Shown: positions 47,501 through 56,171, counted from the first letter of the stretch. The stretch is DNA of 64,000 nt from Dyadobacter pollutisoli (GCF_026625565.1 NZ_CP112998.1:746501-810500), one strand, 5' to 3'. Notes: generated by a model from the letters alone, not told the origin. Numbers and translations are program-made.

Positions 47501-49239
47501 ACTTGGCCACAACCCAGTCATTCCAGCTGATGGGGGCCCGTTACAATACAATGATCGGTGAAGGAGAAAAATCTTTCAGCGCAAAAGCTTACTGGATTGT
47601 GAGCCCGCAGCCTAACATGACCCCGCCCACGTTGGGAGCGAATGCCGATGGTTCTACAAGTGCCGTAGCTTTTAGTTTTACTGACGCTGCCAAATCTCAA
47701 CGCTGGTTTTTGCTGACGGGGGAAAATGTGAAGTCATTTGAAAGTTTACTGGTTGCACCGACTGAAATAGAAAACCTGCACGTTGCTTCCGGTGATGCGA
47801 AAATTATACTGACCTGGGATTCTTCCTTTGGTACAAGCTATGATGTCTTTCGTGCTGAGGCTCAGAATGGCACTTATACAAGTGTGGCTGAAAATCTGTC
47901 TTTTGCAAGATATGAAGATACTGCTACCACAAATGGACAAACTTATCATTACAAGTTGGTAGCCCACAACGACCTGGGTACCAGTCCCGAATCAGCCATT
48001 CTTTCAGGCACTCCGGTAAAGGGGCAACATCTTCATCTATCCTTCGATGAGAATAGCGGAAGCATTGCCTACGATGATTGGGGAGCCTTTCACGCCCAGT
48101 TGAAAAATGGAGCCACGTGGTCGGCAGGTATCAATGTCCCTTCCAATAGAACCGTCTCAAACAGGACAGTGGAATCCGACCAAAGTGCTCTCATGCTTTC
48201 TGAAACCGATAGGTCCTATCTACAACTTGATCCGGGCGTTGTGAGTACGCTGTCCGATTTCTCACTGGCTGCGTGGGTGAAGCTGCCGGAAAATTTAGGT
48301 GACAATGCCCGCCTTTTCGATTTCGGTTCCGGCACGGATACTTATATGGCTTTTGCTCCAAAGGTCGGCTCCAATGTGTGGTACCAGATCAGGCATGCGT
48401 CAGGCGACTATGCGTTGTTTATTCCGTACACCATTCCAGCTAATGAGTGGGTGCATCTGGCCATTACCCAGCAGGATAAAACGTTCAGGTTTTTTGTAAA
48501 CGGAAAATTGATTTTCACCGACCAACAGGCCACCGTAAAACCCTCGGATCTGGGCGTGACCACCCAAAATTACCTGGGCCGCTCGCAATGGTCCAATGAC
48601 CCTTATGGCAACCAGGCGCTGGAAGATTTCAGGATCTATAACTTCGCATTGTCAGAACAGCAGATGGCCACACTGGCTGACGCCAATTCCCTGCCGGTCC
48701 GCCTGATATCCTTTGAAGGAAAAGCAGATACCGAGGGTAATTACCTGACCTGGCGGACAGCCGAGGAGCTCAACAACGATCACTTCATTGTGGAACGGGC
48801 TTTCAATATGCCTTCGAATTTTCAGGCTATCGCCCAGCTTAAAGGGAAAGGTACAACTGCACTGGAAAGTGACTATCAATTCATTGATACCCAGGCCCGC
48901 GGACGCATGGCCTACTACCGGCTACGACAAGTGGATATAGACGGCACAACGGATTTCAGCCGGATTATTGCCATTGATAACCGGACATTGCGCCCGCTGA
49001 ATGCTTATCCGAACCCAGCAGCTGACCATATTACAGTTGAGCTGCCCGATGCCAGCGTTGCGCGCGTACATTATCAGGTATTTAGTGTTAATGGGCGACT
49101 TGTACTGGAAGACAAACAGTATCTCCCAAACGAGGGTAGTGTGCATATCGACACGAGCCGACTACCCGTGGGAGTCTATCGAATAATGATCGCAAAACCT
49201 GTGGGCAGCGGTTTTGGAGCAACAGTAATTAAAAGGTAA
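44599..49239 (+). CDS. Secreted multidomain protein with putative zinc protease motif and T9SS domain
   Basis: This 1546-residue protein has a signal peptide (1-25). Two near-identical units follow (about 45-335 and 336-610). Each has a galactose-binding-like domain (NPSFES-FTGW, ADFNPQKAG, VEKWVGSPPLPNVS, NWAACDNFRLYY) and a helical FIVAR-like bundle. An FN3-like domain comes next, then a region with HEIAHTIGVGQH at 780-791, a zinc-site pattern of HExxHxxGxxxH form. A trefoil-like domain, FN3, a LamG-like domain (about 1150-1350) and a T9SS domain (YPNPAADHITVELP) complete it. It is the third gene of the locus. A surface peptidase for glycoproteins is inferred, but the family was not recognised. 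An upstream ATG at 44512 lies in the hairpin and is rejected as start. Confidence 0.82.
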   Translation: MTNSRLFFLFLFSLLLSLSGYQTTAEILAAAADADSVDVTDRIVNPSFESAFTGWTNDGLATQNNADFNPQKAGNTYVEKWVGSPPLPNVSISQKITGLANGQYTLWIGAQHITQNPLRGQPGGFVFGNDAKKEVGAKGEYAVDFLVVDGTARIGFKTENSKANWAACDNFRLYYKGVATDSMRVRLQVLVDSATIVSAKKMLNADRTALESALASAQQSLSQNAAGDELADRIVQLQNVLGTVSLSIDAFIGLQEAIDAADIVYGDGSGTGAATLLEVIDRNKVLVNHLDAALEDLHNGAEEIYAAILAFRLANASVASPLEMTQHIVNPSFESSFTGWINSGLATQSNADFNPQKAGSIYVEKWVGSPPLPNVSVSQKIVDLPNGKYALKIGAQHIAQNPLSGQPGGFVFANDAQTEVKEKSEYAVDFLVVDNTATIGFKTENSQGNWAACDNFRLYYQGAATDAIKEKLQALVDSATIVLNEKMQNAHRTPLQNAVDSGNQSLVNNAENEWPDRIVALQNTLSAAWISIEAYSKLQTAVDSAVAAYGDGSGNGAGNLLAVIDENKALVDHLDAALADVQKAPDEVYAAILAFRVANATGPAPVVVTDARMARGATMAFGRSTISGVEASRIREHGFCWSTSPQPTIFDNKTTSYFSNNGFIYRIENLQPATVYYLRAYAIGPNYVVGYGEVVKVTTIPKGNVTYQLQSSVTESGEHYPRIASAMQSAVDYYNNLTSISGHHLSVNYNAGTPTAEASYGGYMQFGASASYQRTGTALHEIAHTIGVGQHWIWYGPNSPLRAEGTRGKWLGERANKVVQFLDNDPAAFMTGDAVHMWPYGINGAHEDNNSAFLYTANALIVQALGEDGLPPTGGFATPAYTFDSDTSKYYIKIEDEKLGFNTSFLVENESGQLANKVISATDVLKESHAAWYVQFIPATGYYQIRNAATGKLFTYQGDNDMGLTASNLATTQSFQLMGARYNTMIGEGEKSFSAKAYWIVSPQPNMTPPTLGANADGSTSAVAFSFTDAAKSQRWFLLTGENVKSFESLLVAPTEIENLHVASGDAKIILTWDSSFGTSYDVFRAEAQNGTYTSVAENLSFARYEDTATTNGQTYHYKLVAHNDLGTSPESAILSGTPVKGQHLHLSFDENSGSIAYDDWGAFHAQLKNGATWSAGINVPSNRTVSNRTVESDQSALMLSETDRSYLQLDPGVVSTLSDFSLAAWVKLPENLGDNARLFDFGSGTDTYMAFAPKVGSNVWYQIRHASGDYALFIPYTIPANEWVHLAITQQDKTFRFFVNGKLIFTDQQATVKPSDLGVTTQNYLGRSQWSNDPYGNQALEDFRIYNFALSEQQMATLADANSLPVRLISFEGKADTEGNYLTWRTAEELNNDHFIVERAFNMPSNFQAIAQLKGKGTTALESDYQFIDTQARGRMAYYRLRQVDIDGTTDFSRIIAIDNRTLRPLNAYPNPAADHITVELPDASVARVHYQVFSVNGRLVLEDKQYLPNEGSVHIDTSRLPVGVYRIMIAKPVGSGFGATVIKR

Positions 49240-49347
49240 AAGCAAATTGAAACAAGCATTGAAAACCTCCTCGGAACCCAAATCTGAGGAGGTCAACTTA
49301 TGGATTCCCAACTCACGCTTGGAGGCGACCCATATTTTTCTATATGG

Positions 49348-49401
49348 AAAGCTCAACGTGGACATCCTTATGAATTGCAGGGGATGTCCACGTTGAGCTT
49401 T
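49348..49401 (+). terminator. Strong 20-bp-arm hairpin downstream of the galactan locus
   Basis: AAAGCTCAACGTGGACATCC (49348-49367) pairs perfectly with 49382-49401 around 14 nt. The distal arm ends in CTTT and is followed by T and AG. It is the likely terminator of the susC-susD-protease operon, 109 bp past its last stop. Confidence 0.65.
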
Positions 49402-49489
49402 TAGAAATCCGTGCGTTCACCTGAACCCTAATTGTAGGAGCGTTCATCCTGCCATTTTCTGGGATTGATGATTCATTTTTTTTTAAGCT

Positions 49490-49603
49490 TGTTTGATTTC
49501 GAGTGCAAACCTGGCAATTGAAATGCTGCTCAATGAATGCAAGCTCATCGTCCGTTAATGCCACCAGCTTTTCAATGTGTTGCCGTAATTTCAAGTGCAT
49601 CAT
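49490..49603 (-). pseudogene. Crp/Fnr-family regulator N-terminal remnant
   Basis: From ATG 49603 the frame reads HLKLRQHIEKLVALTDDELA, then FIEQHFNCQVCTRNQ. This is the start typical of Bacteroidota Crp/Fnr proteins (HIxKxVxLTDEE...FxxxHF). After about 38 codons the similarity ends, and no cyclic-nucleotide-binding or HTH domain follows. It is a truncated relic. A complete Crp/Fnr gene from the same family lies at 51114, but its N-terminus is clearly different, so it is not a fresh duplicate. Confidence 0.55.
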
Positions 49604-49700
49604 GTGATTGTGCCTTTTGGATGGCATAAATATTGGGTATTTTGGTCTTTATTCAAAAAGCATTCAATCCCAACCACTTGAATCACTTATGATCAGATCA

Positions 49701-50201
49701 ATGAAATTTGAAATTGAAAAATATCAGTTTGGTGACGATGGGGTCATTCCCAACAGTGAGCTGCCGGTGTTGGTGTACCGACAGGTTTGCACGGCCGAGG
49801 ATAAGTCGGATTGGTTTGAAGCCACCTTCATTGCGAATCGATGGACGAATAATTGGCGTGATACCATCCTTTCATATCACCATTTTCATAGCACGACACA
49901 CGAAGTACTAGGCGTAGGGCAGGGCGCAGTCCGCTTGCAGATCGGGGGCAGTTCGGGAGTCACTTTAACGGTCGTGGCAGGAGATATGATTGTGTTACCG
50001 GCTGGTGTAGGTCATTGCTCTTTGCCGGGGCAAGGCGATTATGAAATTGTCGGCGGCTACCCTGATGGCGCGTCCTGGGACCTGCTGACAGGAACCGAAG
50101 CGGAACGCAGGGCCGCGCTGCCCCGGATTAAAGGCGTCCCCATACCAGTTACCGACCCAATCGAGGGTATTGAGGGGGTCTTGATAAAATACTGGACGTG
50201 A
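49701..50201 (+). CDS. Cupin domain protein (YjlB-like)
   Basis: This protein of 166 residues begins EIEKYQFGDDGVIPNSELPV and contains cupin motif 1 (YHHFHSTTHEVLGVGQG, with metal-binding His residues and Glu) and motif 2 (VVAGDMIVLPAGVGHC). This is the pattern of B. subtilis YjlB-type single cupins of unknown reaction. A metal site is likely. The frame is open from 49608 with another ATG at 49689, but 49701 matches the family start. It lies 80 bp before the SDR gene in the same direction. Confidence 0.82.
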   Translation: MKFEIEKYQFGDDGVIPNSELPVLVYRQVCTAEDKSDWFEATFIANRWTNNWRDTILSYHHFHSTTHEVLGVGQGAVRLQIGGSSGVTLTVVAGDMIVLPAGVGHCSLPGQGDYEIVGGYPDGASWDLLTGTEAERRAALPRIKGVPIPVTDPIEGIEGVLIKYWT

Positions 50202-50281
50202 TATGCTTTTTGCCAAATGACAAATAATTCTGTTTTTGATTGGAGCACCTTTGAGCTGTCTAATATAAAAAAATGTAAAAA

Positions 50282-51094
50282 ATGAAAAAGACAGTCTTGG
50301 TAACAGGTGCTTCGGCGGGAATTGGAAAGGCAACGGCAATCTATTTGGCACAGCATGGTTATAACGTCTATGGCGCGGCGCGCAGGATTGAAAAAATGCA
50401 GGATTTGAATCAATACGGGATAAAACCGGTTTCTTTGGACGTCACCAGTGAAGAAAGTCTTGTCGCATGTGTTGCGCATATTTCAAAGGAAGCAGGCGGC
50501 ATTGAGATCCTGGTTAACAATGCGGGGTCAGGCTATTATGGCGCGCTGGAAGATATGCCCATATCCGACGCAAAATACCAGTTGGAGGTTAACGTTTTCG
50601 GTGTCGCGCGCCTGATACAATTGGTTTTGCCCACGATGCGAAAAAACAACTTTGGAAAAATTGTCAATATCTCGTCGGTGGGAGGTAAGGTCACTTTGCC
50701 GCTGGGCGGGTGGTATCATGCCAGTAAATTCGCCATTGAAGGTTTGAGTGATGCACTTCGTAAAGAAGTGAAGTCTTTCGGGATTGACGTCATTGTTATT
50801 GAGCCGGGTGGCACAAAATCCGAGATGACTGGACTTGGTTCAAAATACATGATGAAAGTTTCGGGAAACACGGCCTACGGTTCGTTGGCCAAAGGGGTAA
50901 GCCAGATGTATGCCAAAATAGCAAAGGATGCTGCCGAACCGATTGTGATTGCCAGGCTCATCCAAGAAGCAATAGAGGCAAAGAATCCGAAAACCAGATA
51001 CGCAGGCGCGGCGGGCGCAAAGCTGATGCTGTTTTTGAGGAAAATTCTCTCCGACAAACAGTTTGACAAAATGGTAATGAGCCAAATGAAATAA
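50282..51094 (+). CDS. Short-chain dehydrogenase/reductase (SDR)
   Basis: This 270-residue classical SDR has the NAD(P)-binding TGASAGIGKATA at 8-19, an NNAGSG motif near 79, catalytic Ser in NISSVGG and YHASK (Tyr and Lys). Arg residues after the first strand (GAARRIEKM) suggest NADPH preference. The C-terminal part (VIEPGGTKSEMTGLGSKYM) is usual for oxidoreductases acting on small carbonyls or lipids. The substrate is unknown. The Crp/Fnr gene starts 19 bp later, so the two are probably co-transcribed, and the regulator may control the SDR. Confidence 0.92.
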   Translation: MKKTVLVTGASAGIGKATAIYLAQHGYNVYGAARRIEKMQDLNQYGIKPVSLDVTSEESLVACVAHISKEAGGIEILVNNAGSGYYGALEDMPISDAKYQLEVNVFGVARLIQLVLPTMRKNNFGKIVNISSVGGKVTLPLGGWYHASKFAIEGLSDALRKEVKSFGIDVIVIEPGGTKSEMTGLGSKYMMKVSGNTAYGSLAKGVSQMYAKIAKDAAEPIVIARLIQEAIEAKNPKTRYAGAAGAKLMLFLRKILSDKQFDKMVMSQMK

Positions 51095-51113
51095 CCCCCT
51101 GGAATGGTCAACG

Positions 51114-51683
51114 ATGGAAGCACTCATTAACTACTTATTGCAGTTCGGCAATTTAAACACAACCCAAATTGATTTAATCAAAAGCAAAGTTGTTTTGACG
51201 CAAATCAAAAAGGATGAATATTTTCACGAAGCTGGAAAAATCCCCCGCGAGATTATTTTTATAACCGAGGGCATTATGAGAATTTGTTATTACAATAACA
51301 AAGGCGATGAAATTACGAAATATTTCATGGATGAAAATCACTTCCTGGCAGACATAATCAGCTACAATCAGGAGATTCCATCTACTGAATATGTCCAGGC
51401 TGTTACCGACTGCTCCTATTTTGTGCTGTCCAAAAGCGCAATGAGAGACTTGTCGATGACCATCATCGAATGGGACAACATCATTGCCAAGATAACGGCC
51501 AAAGGTTTGGCCGACAAGGTCAATAAAATCAGCCCGATGATGACAGAAGATGCGAAAGAGCGCTACCTTTCATTTCTTGAAAAATTTCCCACTCTTGCAA
51601 ACCGTGTCCCACTTTCTTACCTGGCTTCCTACCTGGGAATCACGCAGTCCTCGCTAAGCAGGATCAGACGAAACATTCGTTGA
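51114..51683 (+). CDS. Crp/Fnr-family transcriptional regulator
   Basis: This 189-residue protein has an N-terminal cyclic-nucleotide-binding-like beta barrel (KDEYFHEAGKIPREIIFITE, then GIMRICYYNNKGDEITKYFM) and a C-terminal helix-turn-helix (LSYLASYLGITQSSLSRIRR). The cAMP-contact residues of E. coli CRP are not obvious and there is no Fe-S cysteine cluster, so the effector is unknown. Regulators of this short type are numerous in Bacteroidota. It lies directly after the SDR gene. Confidence 0.9.
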   Translation: MEALINYLLQFGNLNTTQIDLIKSKVVLTQIKKDEYFHEAGKIPREIIFITEGIMRICYYNNKGDEITKYFMDENHFLADIISYNQEIPSTEYVQAVTDCSYFVLSKSAMRDLSMTIIEWDNIIAKITAKGLADKVNKISPMMTEDAKERYLSFLEKFPTLANRVPLSYLASYLGITQSSLSRIRRNIR

Positions 51684-51689
51684 CATGCT

Positions 51690-52088
51690 TTATTGAAGAT
51701 TTAATTGCCACGTGACACCGAATTTATCTCCAACCCAGCCGAATTTCTGACTGAACCCGTAGTTATCCAATGGCATATATACCTCTCCATTTTCAGAGAG
51801 ATTATTAAACAGCCTTTCGAGCTCTTCTTGTGTTTTGCACTCCACGTACATTGAAATGGCCGGGGAGAAAGTCCAGGCATGTTTTACGAAACTGTCGCTG
51901 CAAATGAATTGCTTTCCGTTCAGCTCGAATTTGGCTACCATGATGGTCCCTTCTTTCCCCGGTCCGCTGCTGCTGTAACGGTGCAGGTCTATGATTTTGG
52001 AGTTATCAAATAAGCCTATGTAGAAATTCATAGCTTGCTCAGCATTGTTTTCCTGGAATGTCAGAAATGTTGTGATTTGATTTTCCAT
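51690..52088 (-). CDS. VOC-fold (PhnB/glyoxalase-like) protein
   Basis: This 132-residue protein fits the PhnB/3-demethylubiquinone-9 methyltransferase-like VOC group: ENNAEQAMNFYIGLFDNSKI, KFELNGKQFICSDS, FTPAISMYV-type strand FSPAISMYVECKTQEEL, and the ending KFGWVGDKFGVTWQL. VOC proteins bind a metal and small substrates. The true reaction of the PhnB group is not known. It ends 6 bp from the convergent Crp/Fnr gene. Confidence 0.88.
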   Translation of the reverse strand: MENQITTFLTFQENNAEQAMNFYIGLFDNSKIIDLHRYSSSGPGKEGTIMVAKFELNGKQFICSDSFVKHAWTFSPAISMYVECKTQEELERLFNNLSENGEVYMPLDNYGFSQKFGWVGDKFGVTWQLNLQ

Positions 52089-52328
52089 GTCGATCTGCTT
52101 TTGAGTGGTTGTTTTGATGTCCTTTCCGGTGTACTGGATACCTATATGACTAAAAGTATGACTGGGCCAAAACTAACTACGATCAACAAAACTCCGCTCA
52201 TACTTTAGTATGAAAATGAGACTATGCTCCATCATACTTATGTATGAGCGCTCCGTCGTGATGGTGTACGATGCCCGCCGCTTTCAGGTAAGTCCGGCTG
52301 TTACACTGTCCTCCTACATTGAATGGCG

Positions 52329-54554
52329 CTATTTTCGGATCACAAGCTTTTTGGTTTCAGTCCCGATCTTGACTAAAAAGAGCCCTGAAGGAAGGTTCTT
52401 AAGATCGATCGGTTTTCCGGGACCGATTTCCCTTTTGAGCAGCAATCTCCCTTCCATATTAGAGATCGATACCTGGCCATTCTTCCCCTGATTTCTCACA
52501 AATAACTCATTTTGAGCAGGATTTGGATAAATACTCAATGTGGAAATAGCACCTTTTACCGTCAATATCCGGGAGTATTCGAATCTGCCATCAAAGCGGT
52601 CCGCCGCGCGGTCGATCTGTTTCAACCGGTAGTAATTTTCCGCCAATGGGTTCAGGTCTGTAAAATCGTATTTCCTGACGCCTATGGCGTCTCCGCTGCC
52701 ATCGACAAAACCGATTTTTTCGAATGTTTGGGCATCCGTGCTTTTTTCGATTTCAAAACCCGCATTGTTTTCCTCGCCGGCCGTTTTCCAGGTCAGTAAA
52801 ACGGTGCTGCCTTGCCGTTGGCCTGTGAAACTGATGAGCCTGACGGGCAGCGCGGTGCAATCTGTTCCCGATGCCTGGTCCCCAAAGATGCTCCAACCTT
52901 TGGAAATCAGATTGGAACGGGCCGCTACTGCATTGGTGCCATAAGGTCGTTGAAATGCACCAAGATCGAGATTGCCGGGCGTAAGCAGGTTGTTGCTCCA
53001 TCCGATCAGCGAGGAGCTGTAATTTGGGCAATCCAGGCCGCTGTCATTGAGCATATTGCCTAGGTTGACACCTGCATTGAAAGTCCAGCTGCCAATGGAG
53101 TTGTTGAAAGCCTGGGCACTGAAAAACATGCTGCCCATATTCGTCACAGCCGTCACATTCCATCCGCCGATGGGTTGATTAAACTTAGTAGCACCCTGAA
53201 ACATACTGAACATATTGGTCACCTTCGCGGTATTCCACGCACCAACAGGTTGGTTAAAGACTGGCGCGCTCAAAAACATGGAATTCATATCAGTAACGTT
53301 GGCAGTATTCCAGTTGGCGAGAGGTTGGTTGAATACAGCAGCGTTTTGAAACATACTTTTCATGCTGGTCACTTTGGCGGTATTCCAGGTGTCGACGGAC
53401 TGGTTAAAAGCCGAAGCGCCAGCCATCATGGAGCTCATATCCGTCACATTAGCCGTGTTCCATGTACCCAGCGGCTGATTAAATGCCAATGCGTTAGCCA
53501 TCATATTACTTACGTTGGTCGCATTAGCCATGTTCCATGTTCCGATAGGCTGGTTGAAAACGGTAGCATTTTGAAACATAGCCATCATATTGGTTACCTT
53601 GCCGGTATTCCATGTGCTGATATTTTGATTGAAGACCGGGCAATCCCGGAACATAAAACTCATATCGGTTACTTGGGAGGTATTCCAGGTGCTGATATTC
53701 TGGTTGAAGGTCGAAGCACCGAGAAACATAGAGGACATATCCGTGACGATAGCGGTATTCCATGTGCCAATGGGCTGGTTAAAGGCTGGTGCGTTGGAAA
53801 ACATGGCTCTCATATTGGTCACTTTGGCTGTGTTCCAACCACCGATAGGCTGGTTGAAAGCGCTGGCATCCGTAAACATGGCATTCATGCTTGTTACATT
53901 GGCGGTGTTCCAGTTACCGACGGGCTGGTTAAATGCTGGTGCCTGGAGAAACATACCGCTCATATCGACTACGTTTCCCGTATTCCAAGTGCCGACGGGC
54001 TGATTAAATGCGGTGGCCTCTTGAAAGATGGAGGACATAAAGAACACATTGGAAGTGTTCCATGACCCGATATTGGCCGGACCGTTCAAAACCTTGCATT
54101 TGGAAAACATACGGTTCATATTGTTGACCAGACTCAGGTCGGGCACATCGGTGGCGCTGATTTGCAGATTGGTGCAGCCCAGGAAAGCCGTAAGCATAGT
54201 GGTCCAGGCCGTCGTTCCCCATTGCCGGACATCGATCAGTCGCTCGGCATCACCGCCGATATTAAGAATCACATTGCTTACATTGGTCGGGCCGATCCTG
54301 ACATCGACGATAGCTCCTACGGGCAAGCCGGAGATGATGGAGATAACGCCCGGAAATGTTCCTGAACCTGACGCCGAACCCGGTGAGACCTCCTGCCAGG
54401 AATAATTTACCGGACCGGTGGAGTTGATCAAGAAATAGAGCTGCGTAGCTCCTGATCCGGGAGTGGCCAGGTTCCAGCGGGTAATAAATTCGTTTTGAGC
54501 AAAAGCATTGGAGCTAAAAAGGATAAATGCGATGAGGTAAAATAGTGTTTTCAT
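52329..54554 (-). CDS. BspA-like DUF285 repeat surface protein with T9SS sorting domain
   Basis: This 741-residue exported protein has a signal peptide (1-20). After an N-terminal strand-rich region come about 13 tandem 25-residue repeats (about 170-495; consensus WNTANVTDMSSMF, then AFNQPIG). These are DUF285/BspA-type leucine-rich-like repeats that build a solenoid. A linker and a T9SS sorting domain (YPNPAQNELFVRNQG onward) end the chain. Such proteins act in adhesion or protein binding. The DNA repeat unit is 75 bp and well diverged. The frame is open to 54803, but the ATG at 54554 starts the signal peptide. Confidence 0.9.
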   Translation of the reverse strand: MKTLFYLIAFILFSSNAFAQNEFITRWNLATPGSGATQLYFLINSTGPVNYSWQEVSPGSASGSGTFPGVISIISGLPVGAIVDVRIGPTNVSNVILNIGGDAERLIDVRQWGTTAWTTMLTAFLGCTNLQISATDVPDLSLVNNMNRMFSKCKVLNGPANIGSWNTSNVFFMSSIFQEATAFNQPVGTWNTGNVVDMSGMFLQAPAFNQPVGNWNTANVTSMNAMFTDASAFNQPIGGWNTAKVTNMRAMFSNAPAFNQPIGTWNTAIVTDMSSMFLGASTFNQNISTWNTSQVTDMSFMFRDCPVFNQNISTWNTGKVTNMMAMFQNATVFNQPIGTWNMANATNVSNMMANALAFNQPLGTWNTANVTDMSSMMAGASAFNQSVDTWNTAKVTSMKSMFQNAAVFNQPLANWNTANVTDMNSMFLSAPVFNQPVGAWNTAKVTNMFSMFQGATKFNQPIGGWNVTAVTNMGSMFFSAQAFNNSIGSWTFNAGVNLGNMLNDSGLDCPNYSSSLIGWSNNLLTPGNLDLGAFQRPYGTNAVAARSNLISKGWSIFGDQASGTDCTALPVRLISFTGQRQGSTVLLTWKTAGEENNAGFEIEKSTDAQTFEKIGFVDGSGDAIGVRKYDFTDLNPLAENYYRLKQIDRAADRFDGRFEYSRILTVKGAISTLSIYPNPAQNELFVRNQGKNGQVSISNMEGRLLLKREIGPGKPIDLKNLPSGLFLVKIGTETKKLVIRK

Positions 54555-54966
54555 AGTGAGATGGGGTGAAGTTTCTAATAGCACGACACCACAATTCATC
54601 AGCAATGAGGTGGAGAATTGTCCCAATTGGGTGTATGTATGTCCCACCGATCGGTAAAGTGCTAAGGCCATACCCTGCATTGGTATACCTGTAAGCTGCA
54701 ACGATGTTCTCGGTGCCAAATCTGTTTGAGCTATGCAGCCTGCCAATATAAAACGGTGATGGGTATTAGATCCAATAGACCATCGAAAAATCAACAAATC
54801 CATTTTCTAAAAAACGGCTCTGAAATCCGTAGGAGAGGCCAATAGTATTCTTTTGCTTAGGTGAGTTGCAAAAGGTGTTCAAAAACCGATTTTAACACCT
54901 TTTGTAATTAAAAGTATAAATAATAATACATATCTTGGTTGTCTGTTGCAATTTAATAGCTTGTAT
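54555..54966. other. Divergent intergenic region with an 11-bp-arm hairpin
   Basis: It should carry the promoters of the BspA-like gene and of the lipoprotein gene. CAAAAGGTGTT (54869-54879) pairs perfectly with AACACCTTTTG (54894-54904), and AAAA/TTTT pairs extend it inside the loop. The site lies 62 bp before the lipoprotein start, so it is an operator or 5'-leader hairpin. No other gene is seen. Confidence 0.55.
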
Positions 54967-55437
54967 ATGAGGATCATTATTGTTGCATTAATGCTTTTGA
55001 CCTGCGTAGCTTGTAAAGACAAAGAGGCAAGTCCAATTTATACGATTGTTGGTAACTACCGCGCCACAGTCTATGATGACGGCTCCTCCGGACCTGTCGC
55101 ATATCCTATTGCTGATCACAGTATGTCGGTCAAGATCGTTTCAGAAACAGATAGTACTGTAACGGTCCAAATCGTCTCAACGCCATCCAAAGCGGCCCTT
55201 CCAAAAAATGTTTTTATACCCTCTTCGATAGTTTATCGGAATGTTCTTTCGGTTCGGCAGGGAACGCCCACAAAAGCATCATTTTACGTCAACCTGGAAC
55301 CCATTTTCGGGCATCCGGAGATTTTTAAGAATGCCATTCTATTTTATAGCGGCACCAAAATTGCTGACTACTATTACACTCCCCCCGAAGCTCCCACGGC
55401 CCCAAGACGGATCAGACTTGAACGTGATGAGCTGTGA
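54967..55437 (+). CDS. Small lipoprotein of unknown function
   Basis: This 156-residue protein has signal MRIIIVALMLLTCVAC (Cys16). The mature part is beta-rich (YTIVGNYRATVYDDGSSGPV, then DSTVTVQIVSTP) and may form a small lipocalin-like or Ig-like barrel. No family is assigned. The frame begins at 54946, but the ATG at 54967 starts the lipoprotein signal. It is followed by the sigma factor gene after 173 bp. Confidence 0.7.
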   Translation: MRIIIVALMLLTCVACKDKEASPIYTIVGNYRATVYDDGSSGPVAYPIADHSMSVKIVSETDSTVTVQIVSTPSKAALPKNVFIPSSIVYRNVLSVRQGTPTKASFYVNLEPIFGHPEIFKNAILFYSGTKIADYYYTPPEAPTAPRRIRLERDEL

Positions 55438-55610
55438 GACCAATAGTGCTTTGACAAAAAATTGGGTTTCAGACAGTCTCAGATATCCTCCAATCCGTTC
55501 GAGGAGTTGAACCACGTAGGGCAGGAGCCAGCAGTCAGCTTTGCAATATTTTATAAAAAATCGTAGGATTGTATCCTCTATTGTCATTTTCCTCGTGCTC
55601 CCAAACCTAA

Positions 55611-56171
55611 ATGCCTTCTTTCTCTGACCCAAAACCGGACGATACTGAGCTTTGGAAAGCTTTTCGTGCAGGCGACGATCTGGCTTTCGGGCAGATTGCC
55701 CGGTATCATTACAGGAGCCTGTTCAGCTACGGGATCAAATTTTCGAAGGATCTGGAATTTGTGAAGGATTGCATTCAGGATTTATTTTTAGAATTGTGGA
55801 CAAAGCGGGAAACCATAGGAGATACCGTTTTTGTGAAATTTTATCTCTTGAAATCGCTTCGACGTAAAATTCACCGCGAGAGCCTCAAACAAAATTGGAT
55901 GACCGATGAAGATGATCTGAACTTTGAAGCTGAAAATGTGAGTGAAATCTCGATTGAGCAGCAGATTATTGACATTGAGACCAATGAGCAAACGCTGCTG
56001 CTACTCAACCAGCAGCTCACATTGCTGACCAAGCGCCAGCAGGAAATCATATATCTGCGTTTTTTCGAAAATCTGGATAATGAGTCTATTGCCCAGCTCA
56101 TGTCTATCTCCCGGCAAGCCGTTGCCAACCTGCTCTACCGGACCATTCAGGAACTTCGCAGCAGACTATAA
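55611..56171 (+). CDS. ECF RNA polymerase sigma factor (FecI-like)
   Basis: This 186-residue protein has sigma region 2 (LFSYGIKFSKDLEFVKDCIQ, DLFLELWTKRE) and region 4 (LTKRQQEIIYLRFFENLDNE, SIAQLMSISRQAVANLLYRT). It belongs to the Bacteroidota ECF group linked to FecR anti-sigma genes. It should direct RNA polymerase to the susC-susD operon at 57.6-63.1 kb once the STN-domain receptor signals through FecR. The FecR gene follows after 109 bp. Confidence 0.93.
   Translation: MPSFSDPKPDDTELWKAFRAGDDLAFGQIARYHYRSLFSYGIKFSKDLEFVKDCIQDLFLELWTKRETIGDTVFVKFYLLKSLRRKIHRESLKQNWMTDEDDLNFEAENVSEISIEQQIIDIETNEQTLLLLNQQLTLLTKRQQEIIYLRFFENLDNESIAQLMSISRQAVANLLYRTIQELRSRL

Larger units (their letters stand above)
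49240..49700. other. Intergenic region with hairpins and a Crp/Fnr relic
   Basis: It contains ACCTCCTC/GAGGAGGT (49265-49272 with 49286-49293), a perfect 20-bp-arm hairpin (49348-49401) and, on the minus strand, a Crp/Fnr N-terminal fragment (49490-49603). No complete gene is seen. Confidence 0.6.

Noticed and set aside
53175..54065. 296-codon plus-strand frame with regular HIGHLGGIP-like repeats
   Set aside because: The periodicity is the antisense image of the DUF285 repeats in the minus-strand gene.
52950..54100. 75-bp tandem repeats considered as a CRISPR array or satellite
   Set aside because: The repeats are in frame, diverged, and encode 25-residue DUF285 units; there are no unique spacers.
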